Both the position numbers and the translations under genes were made by a program. Below, piece after piece: positions 25,530 to 34,416 of a stretch of 64,000 bases of DNA. A model generated the notes under the pieces. The model searched no databases. It saw only the letters and a program-made list of their open reading frames with translations, and was not told the DNA's origin. The DNA comes from Endozoicomonas gorgoniicola (GTDB lineage: Bacteria; Pseudomonadota; Gammaproteobacteria; Pseudomonadales; Endozoicomonadaceae), in the NCBI RefSeq assembly GCF_025562715.2, contig NZ_JAPFCC010000001.1, forward strand, positions 1,382,501-1,446,500, given 5' to 3'. How positions within the stretch are numbered: the first letter of the stretch is position 1; every line of letters starts with the position of its first letter.

Positions 25530-26253
25530 TACTGCTATGCACCCATTCACTTGCCTGACTTTATTTCTATGGGTTGTAGTGTCTACATTTACCCTGCCTC
25601 TCATGGGGCAGGTTATTCTAATGTCGCTGTTAACTCTTATCCTGCTGCAACGTTCCAGGCGCAATGTCCGTCTGCTCAAGCTAGCCTTGTGGCTGACCTT
25701 ACCGATGATGTTTTCTTTGCTACTGTTTCATGGCTGGATTATCCCCGGTAACTCTCTATTTTCAGCGGCAGATTATTCAGGAATCATTCAGGGAGGAAAA
25801 ATAGGAATCAGGGTTTCACTGTTAATTGCTGGGGGGCTGTTGTTTGTTGATTTGACACCAGCCTCACGTTTGATGGCAGCGATGGGGCAAGCTGGTTATT
25901 CGACCAGAGCGGCTTATCTTCTGGTTAGTCCGCTGTTGTTGGTTGCCCGTATTAACAGTCTGATCAAGTCTGTCAGAAAAGCACAGAAGGCCCGGGGGCA
26001 TAACCCGGGCGGAACGATTTTAGCCAGATTGTCGTCTTCGCTCGGTTTGATTTTTCCTGTTATTACTTGTGCTTTGTCCGATATACATCAGCGAGCAGTG
26101 GCACTGGATAGTCGGGGGTTTAGATATTCAGGGCAAAGAACCGTTTGTTTTCCCTGTGCAGATCGTCCGGCTGAGAGGGCAGGGCGTTATGTTCTGCTTA
26201 CCTTTGCAGTCACCCAACTCTTTATACGATTTGTTTTAATCCGGTTTATCTAA
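25522..26253 (+). CDS. ecfT: EcfT-like transmembrane coupling protein
   Basis: 243 residues, CbiQ/EcfT family. Several membrane helices are followed by the two coupling-helix motifs with Ala-Arg-Gly signatures: KAQKARGHNP and, further on, AVALDSRGF. These contact the ATPases. It lies between the S component and the fused ATPase (6 bp downstream), completing an ECF transporter. Confidence 0.85.
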   Translation: MPDTAMHPFTCLTLFLWVVVSTFTLPLMGQVILMSLLTLILLQRSRRNVRLLKLALWLTLPMMFSLLLFHGWIIPGNSLFSAADYSGIIQGGKIGIRVSLLIAGGLLFVDLTPASRLMAAMGQAGYSTRAAYLLVSPLLLVARINSLIKSVRKAQKARGHNPGGTILARLSSSLGLIFPVITCALSDIHQRAVALDSRGFRYSGQRTVCFPCADRPAERAGRYVLLTFAVTQLFIRFVLIRFI

Positions 26254-26258
26254 ACACT

Positions 26259-27620
26259 ATGCTTCTGCACTGCAAGTCACTGTCTTATAGCTGTCCTTTT
26301 GAACAGCGACAGCTTATCAATCGTATTGATCTTTCTCTGAATCAAGGGGAGCATGTTTTTATTCATAGCCATGATCTGCCGACGCTTTCTGCGTTAGCCG
26401 TTATTTTATCCGGGTTAGGGCAACAGCATTTAAATGGAACAATCAGCGGCACTGTTCAATGGAAAAACCGGGCGAGCCCTGAGCCAGGCAGTGTAGCTCT
26501 GCTTCAGGGTGGACCTTCAGAGCAGTTGAGTGGCTGTTGTTTTTCTGTTCGGGATGAATTGGTTTTTGGTGCTGAAAACATAGGGCTGCCAGCACCGGAG
26601 ATTTTACGCTCGATGGACTCGTTAGTGGATACTTTTGAGCTGAGAGAGTTGCTGGATCAGGATCCGTTTTCCTTATCCGGTGGTGAGCAACAGAGGCTGT
26701 TACTCGCCTCTGTTCTGATGATGAAGCCTGAATTACTGATACTGCAGGAACCATTTAGCCAGTTATCTCCGGGAGCCATCAAAAGGCTTGCAGGCTGGTT
26801 ACGTCTTCAGAAAAATATGACCGTTGTTTATCTCAGTTCTAATGCAGAAATTTATAGTGCCTGGGTCAATAAACGATTCAGTCTCGAAGAAGGGATATTG
26901 ACAGAAAGCACAATAGAAGCAGAGGCTGGCGCTTTTAAAAAAACGAGTGCTTTGAAGCCAAACGCTAAAGATTCAGACAGTAAGCCTTTGCTTGAGGTTG
27001 ATAAACTCAGCTTCCACTATCCCGAGCAGCCTGCTTTACTGGAAGACCTATCATTTTCTATAAAGAAAGGCGAAGTGGTTGCTATTTGTGGAGAAAATGG
27101 CTCAGGTAAATCGACTTTGCTTAACCTGATTCAGGGTCACCTGCAACCCAACAGTGGTGATATAAAGTTTCAGGGCAGGTCGATTTGCAACGACCAGCCC
27201 TGGGAAAGAGCTCATGATATTGGTTTTGTTTTTCAGCAGCCGGAGCAGCAGATTTTTTCCGCCACCATCAGGGAGGAGCTTGCTTACGGGCCAGAAAAAA
27301 CAGGAAAAAGAAAGGAAGACATAAAAGCTCTGGTAAAAAAGGTTGGAGGTTTTCTGAAGCTTGATAAATGTCTGGATAAAAATCCTCTGGATGGAGATTA
27401 CCAGCAACGCAAAGTGATCAATCTCGGTTCTGTTATTACAATGGAGCCAAGCCTGCTTCTTTTGGACGAACCATCGGCAGGTATTGGTGAAGAGCAACGG
27501 GAACAGTTAGTTGAATATATCCTTGAGTTACAAAGCTCAGGCTGTACTTTCCTGATCGTCAGTCATGATCCGGTATTTATTCAGGCTTGTAGTCAAAGAC
27601 GGATTTATTTGTCCGAATAA
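26259..27620 (+). CDS. ecfA: Fused double ECF ATPase with one working site
   Basis: 453 residues, two ABC domains in one chain. Domain 1 (1-225) has an LSGGEQQ signature at 139-145 but no Walker A (HSHDLPTLSA in its place) and a changed Walker B (LLILQEPF). Domain 2 (245-453) has Walker A GENGSGKST at 278-286, Walker B LLLLDEPSAG and the switch VSHDP, but its signature is degraded (PLDGDYQQR). One complete ATP site can form: Walker A of domain 2 with the signature of domain 1. This is a clean split of roles, as in other asymmetric ABC ATPases. Confidence 0.9.
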   Translation: MLLHCKSLSYSCPFEQRQLINRIDLSLNQGEHVFIHSHDLPTLSALAVILSGLGQQHLNGTISGTVQWKNRASPEPGSVALLQGGPSEQLSGCCFSVRDELVFGAENIGLPAPEILRSMDSLVDTFELRELLDQDPFSLSGGEQQRLLLASVLMMKPELLILQEPFSQLSPGAIKRLAGWLRLQKNMTVVYLSSNAEIYSAWVNKRFSLEEGILTESTIEAEAGAFKKTSALKPNAKDSDSKPLLEVDKLSFHYPEQPALLEDLSFSIKKGEVVAICGENGSGKSTLLNLIQGHLQPNSGDIKFQGRSICNDQPWERAHDIGFVFQQPEQQIFSATIREELAYGPEKTGKRKEDIKALVKKVGGFLKLDKCLDKNPLDGDYQQRKVINLGSVITMEPSLLLLDEPSAGIGEEQREQLVEYILELQSSGCTFLIVSHDPVFIQACSQRRIYLSE

Positions 27621-27639
27621 GAGGTAGTTGAAGCCTCTT
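27619..27639 (+). terminator. Possible terminator after the ECF operon
   Basis: AAGAGG at 27619-27624 pairs with CCTCTT at 27634-27639, followed by TTG. The stem is short and the T run poor, so this is a weak candidate. Confidence 0.35.
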
Positions 27640-28012
27640 TGTACACTGAAGCACACGGCCTAATTCCTTACAGTCATCGCAATGGCTTGAGAAAAGTTCG
27701 ATTATGGTGGCGACAGTCACCTTGATGTTTAAACAACCAAGAGGCTGTTTGGAAATTATATAAGCCAACTAACCATAACTGTTTATTGGGTACGCTCGGC
27801 ATGAGCATGAACTTACAGAGTGAAAGCCCTCCTGTAGAGGACCGGAATCGGATCATGAGTTGAATAAGCCCATCGATAATAATCAGTGGCAGGGTAACCG
27901 AAAACACGGTCATGAATATTTCTTCTTTGTCTTTAACCAGGTTTAAGCCTATGACAGCAAAAACGGCGTTAATTGATTACCCAGTGCTGCTAAACACTTC
28001 AATCATCTGATT
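27640..28012 (-). other. Gene-free stretch with a possible membrane-protein remnant
   Basis: On the minus strand, about 27860-27975 reads INAVFAVIGLNLVKDKEEIF and then MTVFSVTLPLIIIDGLIQLM, which looks like part of a membrane protein, but stops and the ISKra4 insertion at 28013 cut it off. No family was recognised. The rest holds nothing assignable. Confidence 0.3.
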
Positions 28013-29621
28013 GGGTGAAAGTCTCATATTGACTCTCTTTTCAGGGTCTACAGCCCAATAAGTATGCAGTAGCAACAAATTTCCCTGCCCAGCAAGGGTA
28101 ACGGCCAAACACCGCTATGATGTTTACTGATAAAACGACACCATATTAGTGAGAGGCCGCCCCGATGGAAGTATGTCAGCCACTGACTGAAGTCGCCAAT
28201 TCTTCCTGTCATGCAATTCAGCAGCTTGATCATAAACTGGCAGCTCTGCGCGAACAGTACGACCCCATTCAACACTTTGAAGACTATGAAGGTGAAGTTC
28301 ACAAGCTTTTTGCTCAGGCAGAGCGAGGTGTTCTGGAAGAAGACTTATCCGGACTTGATGTTGACACCCCGGTCATTGAAGTCAACGGCACCTGTTACCA
28401 TCGAGTATTGCGAAGTTCAGAAACCTATCAGACTGTTGCCGGTTCTATCAAAGTTCCACGAACGCTCTACCGCAACGGTCAGGATCGCTGCATCGTCCCG
28501 CTGGAACTCCGGGCGGGTATTGTCGAGGGATACTGGACACCAAGGGCGGCAAAGCAAGCTGTCTGGATGGTCGCTCAAATGCCACCGGGCGACGTGAAGA
28601 ACCTGCTTGATCTGATGGGCAATATGTCGCCTTCGGAAAGTTCTCTGGCTCGACTCCCGAAGAAGTTTAACAATCAATGGGAGCCAAACAGGGAAGCCTT
28701 TGAGGGTATCCTCTGGGAAAGCGTTAAAGTTCCAGAAAAGGCGGTGACTGTGGCAGCGTCCCTCGACGGTGTTATGCTGCCAATGAAAGACGGCAAGCGT
28801 AAGGAAAAACGCGAACAAAATAAAAGTGACGGTAAGCGAACCCGTGGTCCAGCCGGTTGCCAGGAGGCCAGTTGTGGAACATTGTCGTTTTACGATATTC
28901 AGGGTGAGCGCCTGTCAACTGTCAGAATCGGGCGTATGCCCGAAAGTAAAAAAGTAACTTTGAAGAACTCACTCTCTGAACTCCTGGATGAAGCCCTTCG
29001 GCAAAAGCCTGACCTGACTCTGGTCAAAGTGGCAGACGGAGCGAAAGACAACTGGACTTTCCTTGCCAATGAACTCCCGGAAGGCCATGAGATCGTAGAC
29101 TTTTACCATGCTGCAGAACACCTGAAGAAGGCATTTGATCTGTCCTATGGAGAAAACAGTGCTAAATCCAAAGAAAAATTCACCACCTATCGCCACATTC
29201 TAAAGGAAGAGTCTGAAGGGGTTGAGAGAGTGATCAAGGCACTGGTCTACCAGTACAAGCGACATCCTCGACGATCAAAGCTGAAAACAGAGCTGGAATA
29301 TTTCAGGAACAATCGCGCTCGTATGCAATACGCTGAACACTTGTCACAGAATCTGCCGATAGGTTCGGGAGTCATTGAGGCTGCTTGCAAAACCTTGGTT
29401 ACGCAGCGTATGAAGTGCTCGGGCATGCGTTGGCGACTTCCGGGAGGTCAAGGGATTCTGACTCTTAGGTCATTAATCCAGAGCAAGCTGTTCGACAATG
29501 GTTGGAAGCTGCTGGCAGTGACTTATTGCTGTAAGGTTACGAAAACAGGAGTAAATAATGTCATCCCGTTCCCTTCGCAGAAGACAGAATGATAGTACCA
29601 GTCAATATGAGACTTTCACCC
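28013..29621 (+). mobile_element. ISKra4-family element, 1609 bp
   Basis: Terminal inverted repeats: GGGTGAAAGTCTCATATTGA from 28013 and the same sequence on the other strand ending at 29621. The 8-bp target duplication ATCTGATT is at 28005-28012 and 29622-29629. A leftover end of a relative is at 24292. Confidence 0.92.
28165..29592 (+). CDS. ISKra4-family transposase
   Basis: 475 residues. The DDE residues are recognisable: SLDGVMLPMKDG, VKVADGAKDNW with IVDFYHAAEHLKKAF, and GSGVIEAACKTLVTQRMKCSGMRW near the end. The VDFYHAxEHL and RMKxSGMRW motifs are characteristic of the family. The gene is complete. Confidence 0.93.
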   Translation: MEVCQPLTEVANSSCHAIQQLDHKLAALREQYDPIQHFEDYEGEVHKLFAQAERGVLEEDLSGLDVDTPVIEVNGTCYHRVLRSSETYQTVAGSIKVPRTLYRNGQDRCIVPLELRAGIVEGYWTPRAAKQAVWMVAQMPPGDVKNLLDLMGNMSPSESSLARLPKKFNNQWEPNREAFEGILWESVKVPEKAVTVAASLDGVMLPMKDGKRKEKREQNKSDGKRTRGPAGCQEASCGTLSFYDIQGERLSTVRIGRMPESKKVTLKNSLSELLDEALRQKPDLTLVKVADGAKDNWTFLANELPEGHEIVDFYHAAEHLKKAFDLSYGENSAKSKEKFTTYRHILKEESEGVERVIKALVYQYKRHPRRSKLKTELEYFRNNRARMQYAEHLSQNLPIGSGVIEAACKTLVTQRMKCSGMRWRLPGGQGILTLRSLIQSKLFDNGWKLLAVTYCCKVTKTGVNNVIPFPSQKTE

Positions 29622-29648
29622 ATCTGATTTACACTACCCCTGAAAGTC

Positions 29649-31398
29649 TGTTGTACCCGTCATTCACCACCCTATTCAGGAATAAATTTCTTGGTACGTT
29701 GAGCCCAAAATAAAAATGATCGTCGATTGCCTCTCCGATATTCCAACCATGTGTTTCTCCGTCCCGTTAACCGACAGCACATGAATCCCATCAAAGCACA
29801 GGAAAACCCATCTGCCCGTTGGGTTCTGGGCTGGTTTCTTCTTCATGTCCGGGAACGTTCGGCTCTGCCTTTTCAGTTCATAGCGGATTCGATGCTGAAT
29901 TGCAGCATAGACCATAAGGCAGAGTGTCATCACCATTAACAGGGCCTCAATACGCTCAGGTTTTTTGAGATACAGTGAAGACACCAGAAAATCAGGGCTC
30001 TTCAGGAAGCGAAAACCTCTCTCAACCTGCTGCTGGGATTTATACGTCCTCAGTAGTTCGCCAGCGTCAAGCCGGGCTGTATCTGTATCGTTGGTTGCCA
30101 GAACAAAACAACCCAACGATGCTTCTGCATCACGACGAGTCTGTACAGCAACCGCGCAGGAGCCTGTCACATAATATTCATAGTGGTCGGGAACTGTCCC
30201 ATCAGCAGGACGGCCTTTGGTTTTATAGCAGGGACTCTCGATGATCTCAGGTTCAGCCTGGCAGTATACGGACTGTTTTTGCCATAGCTTGAAAGCTTCC
30301 ATGGCATCCGATTCGCAACAGAATGGCTTCTTGCCCAATTTCTCAAGTTCCTTGAATTCCTTCAGGGACTTTTTCTGCATACGCCTTGTCAGTGTCTTCT
30401 GTTCTGTTTTCTGGCTTTGATTATTTCGAAACAGTACCCAACGTTGTACGACACCTGCATAGTCAGACAGAGTCTCTACAGATTCGTAATGCTCAAACCC
30501 TTCAACCTCAACCATTGAGCGCAATGGCGCACTTTGAACCAGTTCTTTGGCTGCACCAATGTTGAGAGGAACTCTGGAGATAAACAACTGATCCTGCTGA
30601 CTCAGTTCCTGAACGGTTTCAGCCACATACAATGCGGCATCACCGATGAAGTAACGGGCATTCAGTGCCGCTTTGAAGCTCTTTATATGCTCAGAAACCA
30701 CTTGTTTGAAACTGGTCTTGTCCGTCACATTACCGCTGGCTGCTTTCATAAACATCGGAATGCCTGCCCGGTTTTCGGTCAGCAGGAGCAATATGGCCTG
30801 GTTCAGGTCAGGACGATGATCTCGGCTGTAGCCCTTGCAAAGCCTGATGCAATTGAGGTCTTCGTCACTGACTTCCTCCTCGCTGTTATAACGGCCATCG
30901 ACGTGAAATCCTGTGCCATCAAGGTTGAGTGCATCACATGGCAATTTGAGATGCGTAGCCACCTTGATAGCCAGCTCAAAATAGACTTTACTGACACCCA
31001 GTTCAAACAGTTCATCCAGTGCTCTTCCAAGAACTTTGTCGTTTATGTGTTCGGGCTCAATCCCCTCTCTGATCAGTTTATCGAGGGGTTTATTGGAGAA
31101 GAACTGAGGGAACATGTGGAGAGACTGCCCCGTAAAGCCGAGGCCATTGATAATCATCGCGACAACGGCCTCACCGTGGGAGATGTTCCATTCGTCAGAT
31201 ACTTTGGGCGCGCGCCTGTCGATATGGTCGGCAATGCCCAGCTCTTTGCACATTCCAGCCACTAGACCGAGATGATCCATGACCTGAGAGCGGTATTGAA
31301 TAGGAGGCATAACAAGGCTTCTTGATATTTGCTTATCTGATAATAGATAGCAGGTATTAGGAAAATGTCATGCTGGGTGGTGAATGTCGGTTGTACCA
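29649..31398 (-). mobile_element. IS1634-family element, 1750 bp
   Basis: Imperfect 24-bp terminal inverted repeats: TGTTGTACCCGTCATTCACC from 29649 and, read on the minus strand from 31398, TGGTACAACCGACATTCACC. It abuts the ISKra4 (27 bp gap) on the left and the exonuclease gene on the right, whose stop is only 2 bp away. No certain target duplication was seen. Confidence 0.85.
29676..31310 (-). CDS. IS1634-family transposase
   Basis: 544 residues, IS4 superfamily. An N-terminal DUF4277-like region (VMDHLGLVAGMCKELGIADHID, QSLHMFPQFFSNKPLD) is followed by the DDE core: Asp in LNLDGTGFHVDG, Asp in YFIGDAALY, and Glu in QQQVERGFRFLKSP. The gene appears complete. Confidence 0.93.
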   Translation of the reverse strand: MPPIQYRSQVMDHLGLVAGMCKELGIADHIDRRAPKVSDEWNISHGEAVVAMIINGLGFTGQSLHMFPQFFSNKPLDKLIREGIEPEHINDKVLGRALDELFELGVSKVYFELAIKVATHLKLPCDALNLDGTGFHVDGRYNSEEEVSDEDLNCIRLCKGYSRDHRPDLNQAILLLLTENRAGIPMFMKAASGNVTDKTSFKQVVSEHIKSFKAALNARYFIGDAALYVAETVQELSQQDQLFISRVPLNIGAAKELVQSAPLRSMVEVEGFEHYESVETLSDYAGVVQRWVLFRNNQSQKTEQKTLTRRMQKKSLKEFKELEKLGKKPFCCESDAMEAFKLWQKQSVYCQAEPEIIESPCYKTKGRPADGTVPDHYEYYVTGSCAVAVQTRRDAEASLGCFVLATNDTDTARLDAGELLRTYKSQQQVERGFRFLKSPDFLVSSLYLKKPERIEALLMVMTLCLMVYAAIQHRIRYELKRQSRTFPDMKKKPAQNPTGRWVFLCFDGIHVLSVNGTEKHMVGISERQSTIIFILGSTYQEIYS

Positions 31399-31400
31399 AT

Positions 31401-32192
31401 TCATGCTGAATATTTGCTCTTCAGTGCTTTGTCAGCCCGCTCCAGGCTTTTCAGATAGCGGATGTCCTCCAGAATACTGACATAGCTTTCATGAGTGCAG
31501 GCAATTTCTTCGATAACTCGCTTTTCAATGGTCAGGTGCTTTTGCTGGTCATAAAGGTCCCATACCTCCTTCCCGCTGGCAAATTGAATGTCAGGGGTAT
31601 ACTTGCCGAAAATGGTATTTTTGGGCTTGGGGTACAGGAAGTTGGTGGCATTGTTGCAAAAACCAACAACCAGTTGAGACAAGTCAAGCGAGCGAAACTG
31701 TTGTTGAAACTCAAAGGCTTCAGCGTTATCCAGGATTCTATGCTTTCTGAACAGATCCAGTAGCACAGGCCAGTCCGAATGAGTGATGCCAACGCCGCAA
31801 AGCAGAGGCGATATTCTATCGTCTCCTCTGGACTGAACATCATGAAAAATATCGAGGAGGTAGCGGTAAACGGAGTAGACCAGGTCTGACTCTGACGGGT
31901 AATTCCAGAGCCAGAAAGAGTCTACCTTTATGGAGAAATCATCGAAGGCATCGTGCAGGTCGGTTGCCGCTGATGCATTCAAAAAGCACCCTCCCAGGAA
32001 CAAATTGTCCTTACGCCAGGGGTTGTACGCCAGCCCTTTATTCTGGCGTAAGTCTTCAGGAACATAGTATTCAAGGTCGAAAAAAACAACGCGATTTTTA
32101 TTACTGCTCACAATGGGCCTGCTATTGTCTGTTTGTTTGCAAGGCTGACCGTTCTGTAGGGTGGCTAAGTGCTTACTTTTGAACCGAATCAA
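31401..32192 (-). CDS. Putative DEDD-type 3'-5' exonuclease
   Basis: Up to 263 residues from a TTG at 32192; a GTG about 27 codons in (SSNKNRVVFFDLEYY follows) is an alternative start. Asp39 and Glu41 in VVFFDLEYY, Asp140 in GVGITHSDWP and Asp243 with His234 in THESYVSILED have the order and spacing of DnaQ/RNase H-like exonucleases. The spacing of the last motif is unusual. The start overlaps the end of a helix-turn-helix fragment by 20 bp, so the two were probably one operon. The IS1634 end lies immediately after the stop. The substrate is unknown. Confidence 0.55.
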   Translation of the reverse strand: MIRFKSKHLATLQNGQPCKQTDNSRPIVSSNKNRVVFFDLEYYVPEDLRQNKGLAYNPWRKDNLFLGGCFLNASAATDLHDAFDDFSIKVDSFWLWNYPSESDLVYSVYRYLLDIFHDVQSRGDDRISPLLCGVGITHSDWPVLLDLFRKHRILDNAEAFEFQQQFRSLDLSQLVVGFCNNATNFLYPKPKNTIFGKYTPDIQFASGKEVWDLYDQQKHLTIEKRVIEEIACTHESYVSILEDIRYLKSLERADKALKSKYSA

Positions 32193-32283
32193 AAAAATCC
32201 CTTGGCGTTACCTCTAAAGCTCGTGCCAGCTGATAAATTTTTTGGTTCCGCTGCAAAGTTTTTGATAGATCATAAGAGCCCAT
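32173..32283 (-). pseudogene. C-terminal piece of an XRE-type regulator
   Basis: Thirty-six codons from an ATG at 32283: SKTLQRNQKIYQLARALEVT followed by PRDFFDSVQK and a stop at 32173. LYQLARALxVxPRDFF is the typical end of a Cro/C1 helix-turn-helix domain, so the recognition-helix part is missing. The upstream sequence ends at the IS6 remnant. It overlaps the exonuclease gene by 20 bp. Confidence 0.6.
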
Positions 32284-32296
32284 CCTCCAGGCACAA

Positions 32297-32828
32297 TTAG
32301 TCTGCCAGAGAATAAAAGTATTCCCAGTCATTGGTTGATTCGGTTTTGTCGTACTGCCCCTTATGGATCATATGACACTGCTCCACGCCCTTCAGGGTTC
32401 TCCAGGCGGTCTTGAAACTTTGGAATCCCAGCATCGGCTTCGTGCGTCGTTTGACTCCCCGGTGATCCTGTTCCACCAAGTTGTTCAGGTATTTGATCTG
32501 GCGGATCTCAATGCCGGGTTCACCGGCCTTCTTGTCCCGCTTCTTGGTGAGCAGGAAGTCCACGGTATCACCCTCCGTATCGACAGCTCTGTAGAGATAA
32601 ACCCACTCGCCCGTAGGTCTCGTCCATCCGCCAGGAAGTACCGGAGACTTTGCGGCGCTTGCGATGCTCTGCCTCAAGTTGTACCGCAGATACCAGCGGA
32701 CGGTTTGGAGGATGAGATCTTTGGGATAGTGACGACCGGAGAAGTCCATGATGGAAAGCTCAACTAAACTGCAATGACTGACTACAGGGTAGCACCTCCA
32801 GAAATCAATGTCTGTTTGCAACGGAACC
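32297..32828 (-). pseudogene. IS6-family transposase with internal deletion
   Basis: The ends of an IS6/IS26 transposase are recognisable: FSGRHYPKDLILQTVRWYLRY, GEWVYLYRAVDTEGDTVDFL, and the C-terminal EQDHRGVKRRTKPMLGFQSF. The helix-turn-helix and first Asp region are mostly gone (a shifted SWRMDETY remains in another frame), and the segment with the second Asp is deleted after TKKRD. The inverted-repeat-like TGTTTGCAACGGAACC at 32811-32826 marks the right end. The transposase cannot work. Confidence 0.82.
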
Positions 32829-32984
32829 GTCTGGAAGCCCTCATGCTGGATCAGCTCAGTTATCCGCTTAGATCAGGTTAGACCCAGTATCCTCAAATCA
32901 AATATAATTTGAAAACCATGCGCAACAGTCTAACTTTACCGAAACACTATTCAAACAGTAAGTCATCGAACAAGGGCTATTAAA

Positions 32985-33914
32985 GTGGCTGCGATTAAGG
33001 AACCATCCGTTTTTTCCGTATCAATATTATTCCCTTCCTCCTTCTGTTTTATTCTCTCTGTCCTGCTTGTTTTGTTTTTAACATCTTCCCAGGCGGTCGC
33101 CTATTATGTTTATTTGCAAGATGCTGTTTATTTCCGGGCTGACAACAATAATCGAAAAATATACATGTACAGTGTGGAACATGAGTCAAAATGGGCGACC
33201 GAAGAATTCCCGGCTGACCAAGTCCCAACCTCACTGGCTTCTCTGATCCATTTCCTCACTCGCCCATTGGCTAATTCACTCCAACGAGGATTATCTTCCA
33301 CGAACCGGAGTCGGATCTCCCCACTAGCTCGGCTTTATCAACCCCATTCACAGGAAAGTACGGTCATTATGGACTTCCAAGACTCCAATATTGAAAGCGG
33401 GATAGCGTTTTCAGTCTACGGAATGGATAACGAAGGTAGGCGATTATCCTTCGGCTTTGCAACTATGCATCGACATATGTTGAACATCACAAATCTTGCA
33501 CAACACTACAATGGAGTCAATGAAATAAGTAATGTGCCGACATTTAATATTTTCAGCGTCATGGCTAGAGGAGATGTCATGAGGCGGATTGTGAGACTTA
33601 TTCAAAATCCAAATGATAACAGTATAAGCTCATACACTCTATCAATCCCCCGACACTTACCGGTCGATCTACAAAATTATTACGACTCACTTACGGAAAC
33701 CTCCTACGGCACCAGTTTGGTGCGTGGTACGCACCTGAATTATCATGAGTTCAACATGAGAGGGATAGGATCAAGACTTCCTCAACAGGAATCTGTTTTG
33801 CTAACAATCAGCCTTTTGAATCCCACTGAGATTGCTGCATATCGAAGCCAAAACCCGCCAGAGGTGACCGACTGCCACTGCGATACAAGTGCCGAAAAAA
33901 ATGCGAGTTTTTGA
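32985..33914 (+). CDS. Secreted protein of unknown function
   Basis: 309 residues. A hydrophobic segment at about 19-38 (CFILSVLLVLFLTSSQAVA) is a likely signal peptide with a cleavage site after AVA; the mature part starts YYVYLQDAVYFRADNN. The rest is soluble, polar, with beta-like stretches (VIMDFQDSNIESGIAFSVYG) and a C-terminal CHC pair. I do not recognise a family. It is moderately AT-rich like its neighbours and lies among transposon remains. Confidence 0.65.
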   Translation: MAAIKEPSVFSVSILFPSSFCFILSVLLVLFLTSSQAVAYYVYLQDAVYFRADNNNRKIYMYSVEHESKWATEEFPADQVPTSLASLIHFLTRPLANSLQRGLSSTNRSRISPLARLYQPHSQESTVIMDFQDSNIESGIAFSVYGMDNEGRRLSFGFATMHRHMLNITNLAQHYNGVNEISNVPTFNIFSVMARGDVMRRIVRLIQNPNDNSISSYTLSIPRHLPVDLQNYYDSLTETSYGTSLVRGTHLNYHEFNMRGIGSRLPQQESVLLTISLLNPTEIAAYRSQNPPEVTDCHCDTSAEKNASF

Positions 33915-33916
33915 GA

Positions 33917-34165
33917 ATGGAAGCTGCAATCCCAGTAGATCTATGCATGGGAACCCAATTACCAGCCCTGTTTAACGAGAGCTGTTATGGCTATGTTATT
34001 CACATCAATGTGCCTGAAAACAGAACAGTAAAAAGATTGGCTCACACTCATATTTTTATTCACAATAGTGACCAGAATCGACAGGTATTCAATCTGATAC
34101 AGCACATTCCTTTCAGTCGGCCGGGATTGATTCCCCCCGGCTGGCCTGAAGATCAGAATCACTGA
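33917..34165 (+). CDS. Small hypothetical protein
   Basis: About 82 residues from ATG 33917, which lies 2 bp after the stop of the secreted protein; a TTG at 33911 would overlap that stop. It contains ESCYGYVIHINVPENRTVKR and ends SRPGLIPPGWPEDQNH. No family was recognised. It could be a real coupled gene or the shifted C-terminus of the upstream protein. Confidence 0.4.
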   Translation: MEAAIPVDLCMGTQLPALFNESCYGYVIHINVPENRTVKRLAHTHIFIHNSDQNRQVFNLIQHIPFSRPGLIPPGWPEDQNH

Positions 34166-34228
34166 TACTCTTTTACCAGTAATTCCCCAAATATTATTTC
34201 TAACCTGATAGAGTGAAAGAAGAAATGT

Positions 34229-34262
34229 AAAGAACTTTGTCGTTTATTTATGAGGAATTGCT
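34229..34262 (+). repeat. 34-bp direct repeat, left copy
   Basis: From AAAGAACTTTGTCG to GAGGAATTGCT, identical to 36138-36171. The two copies bracket the methyltransferase-like gene, 1909 bp apart. The rest of 34166-34416 holds no gene. Confidence 0.95.
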
Positions 34263-34416
34263 TTAAATGTACCATAGTAATTAAAATTTTCAGATAATTT
34301 TTCAGGTGAGTTAATTTTACTCATCTACACTGGACAGACAATTTATTTATTCAATATCACTTATTAAACGGTGGTTTCACAAACGGAGCCATAATGAAGT
34401 GGAGAAAAAATAATAT

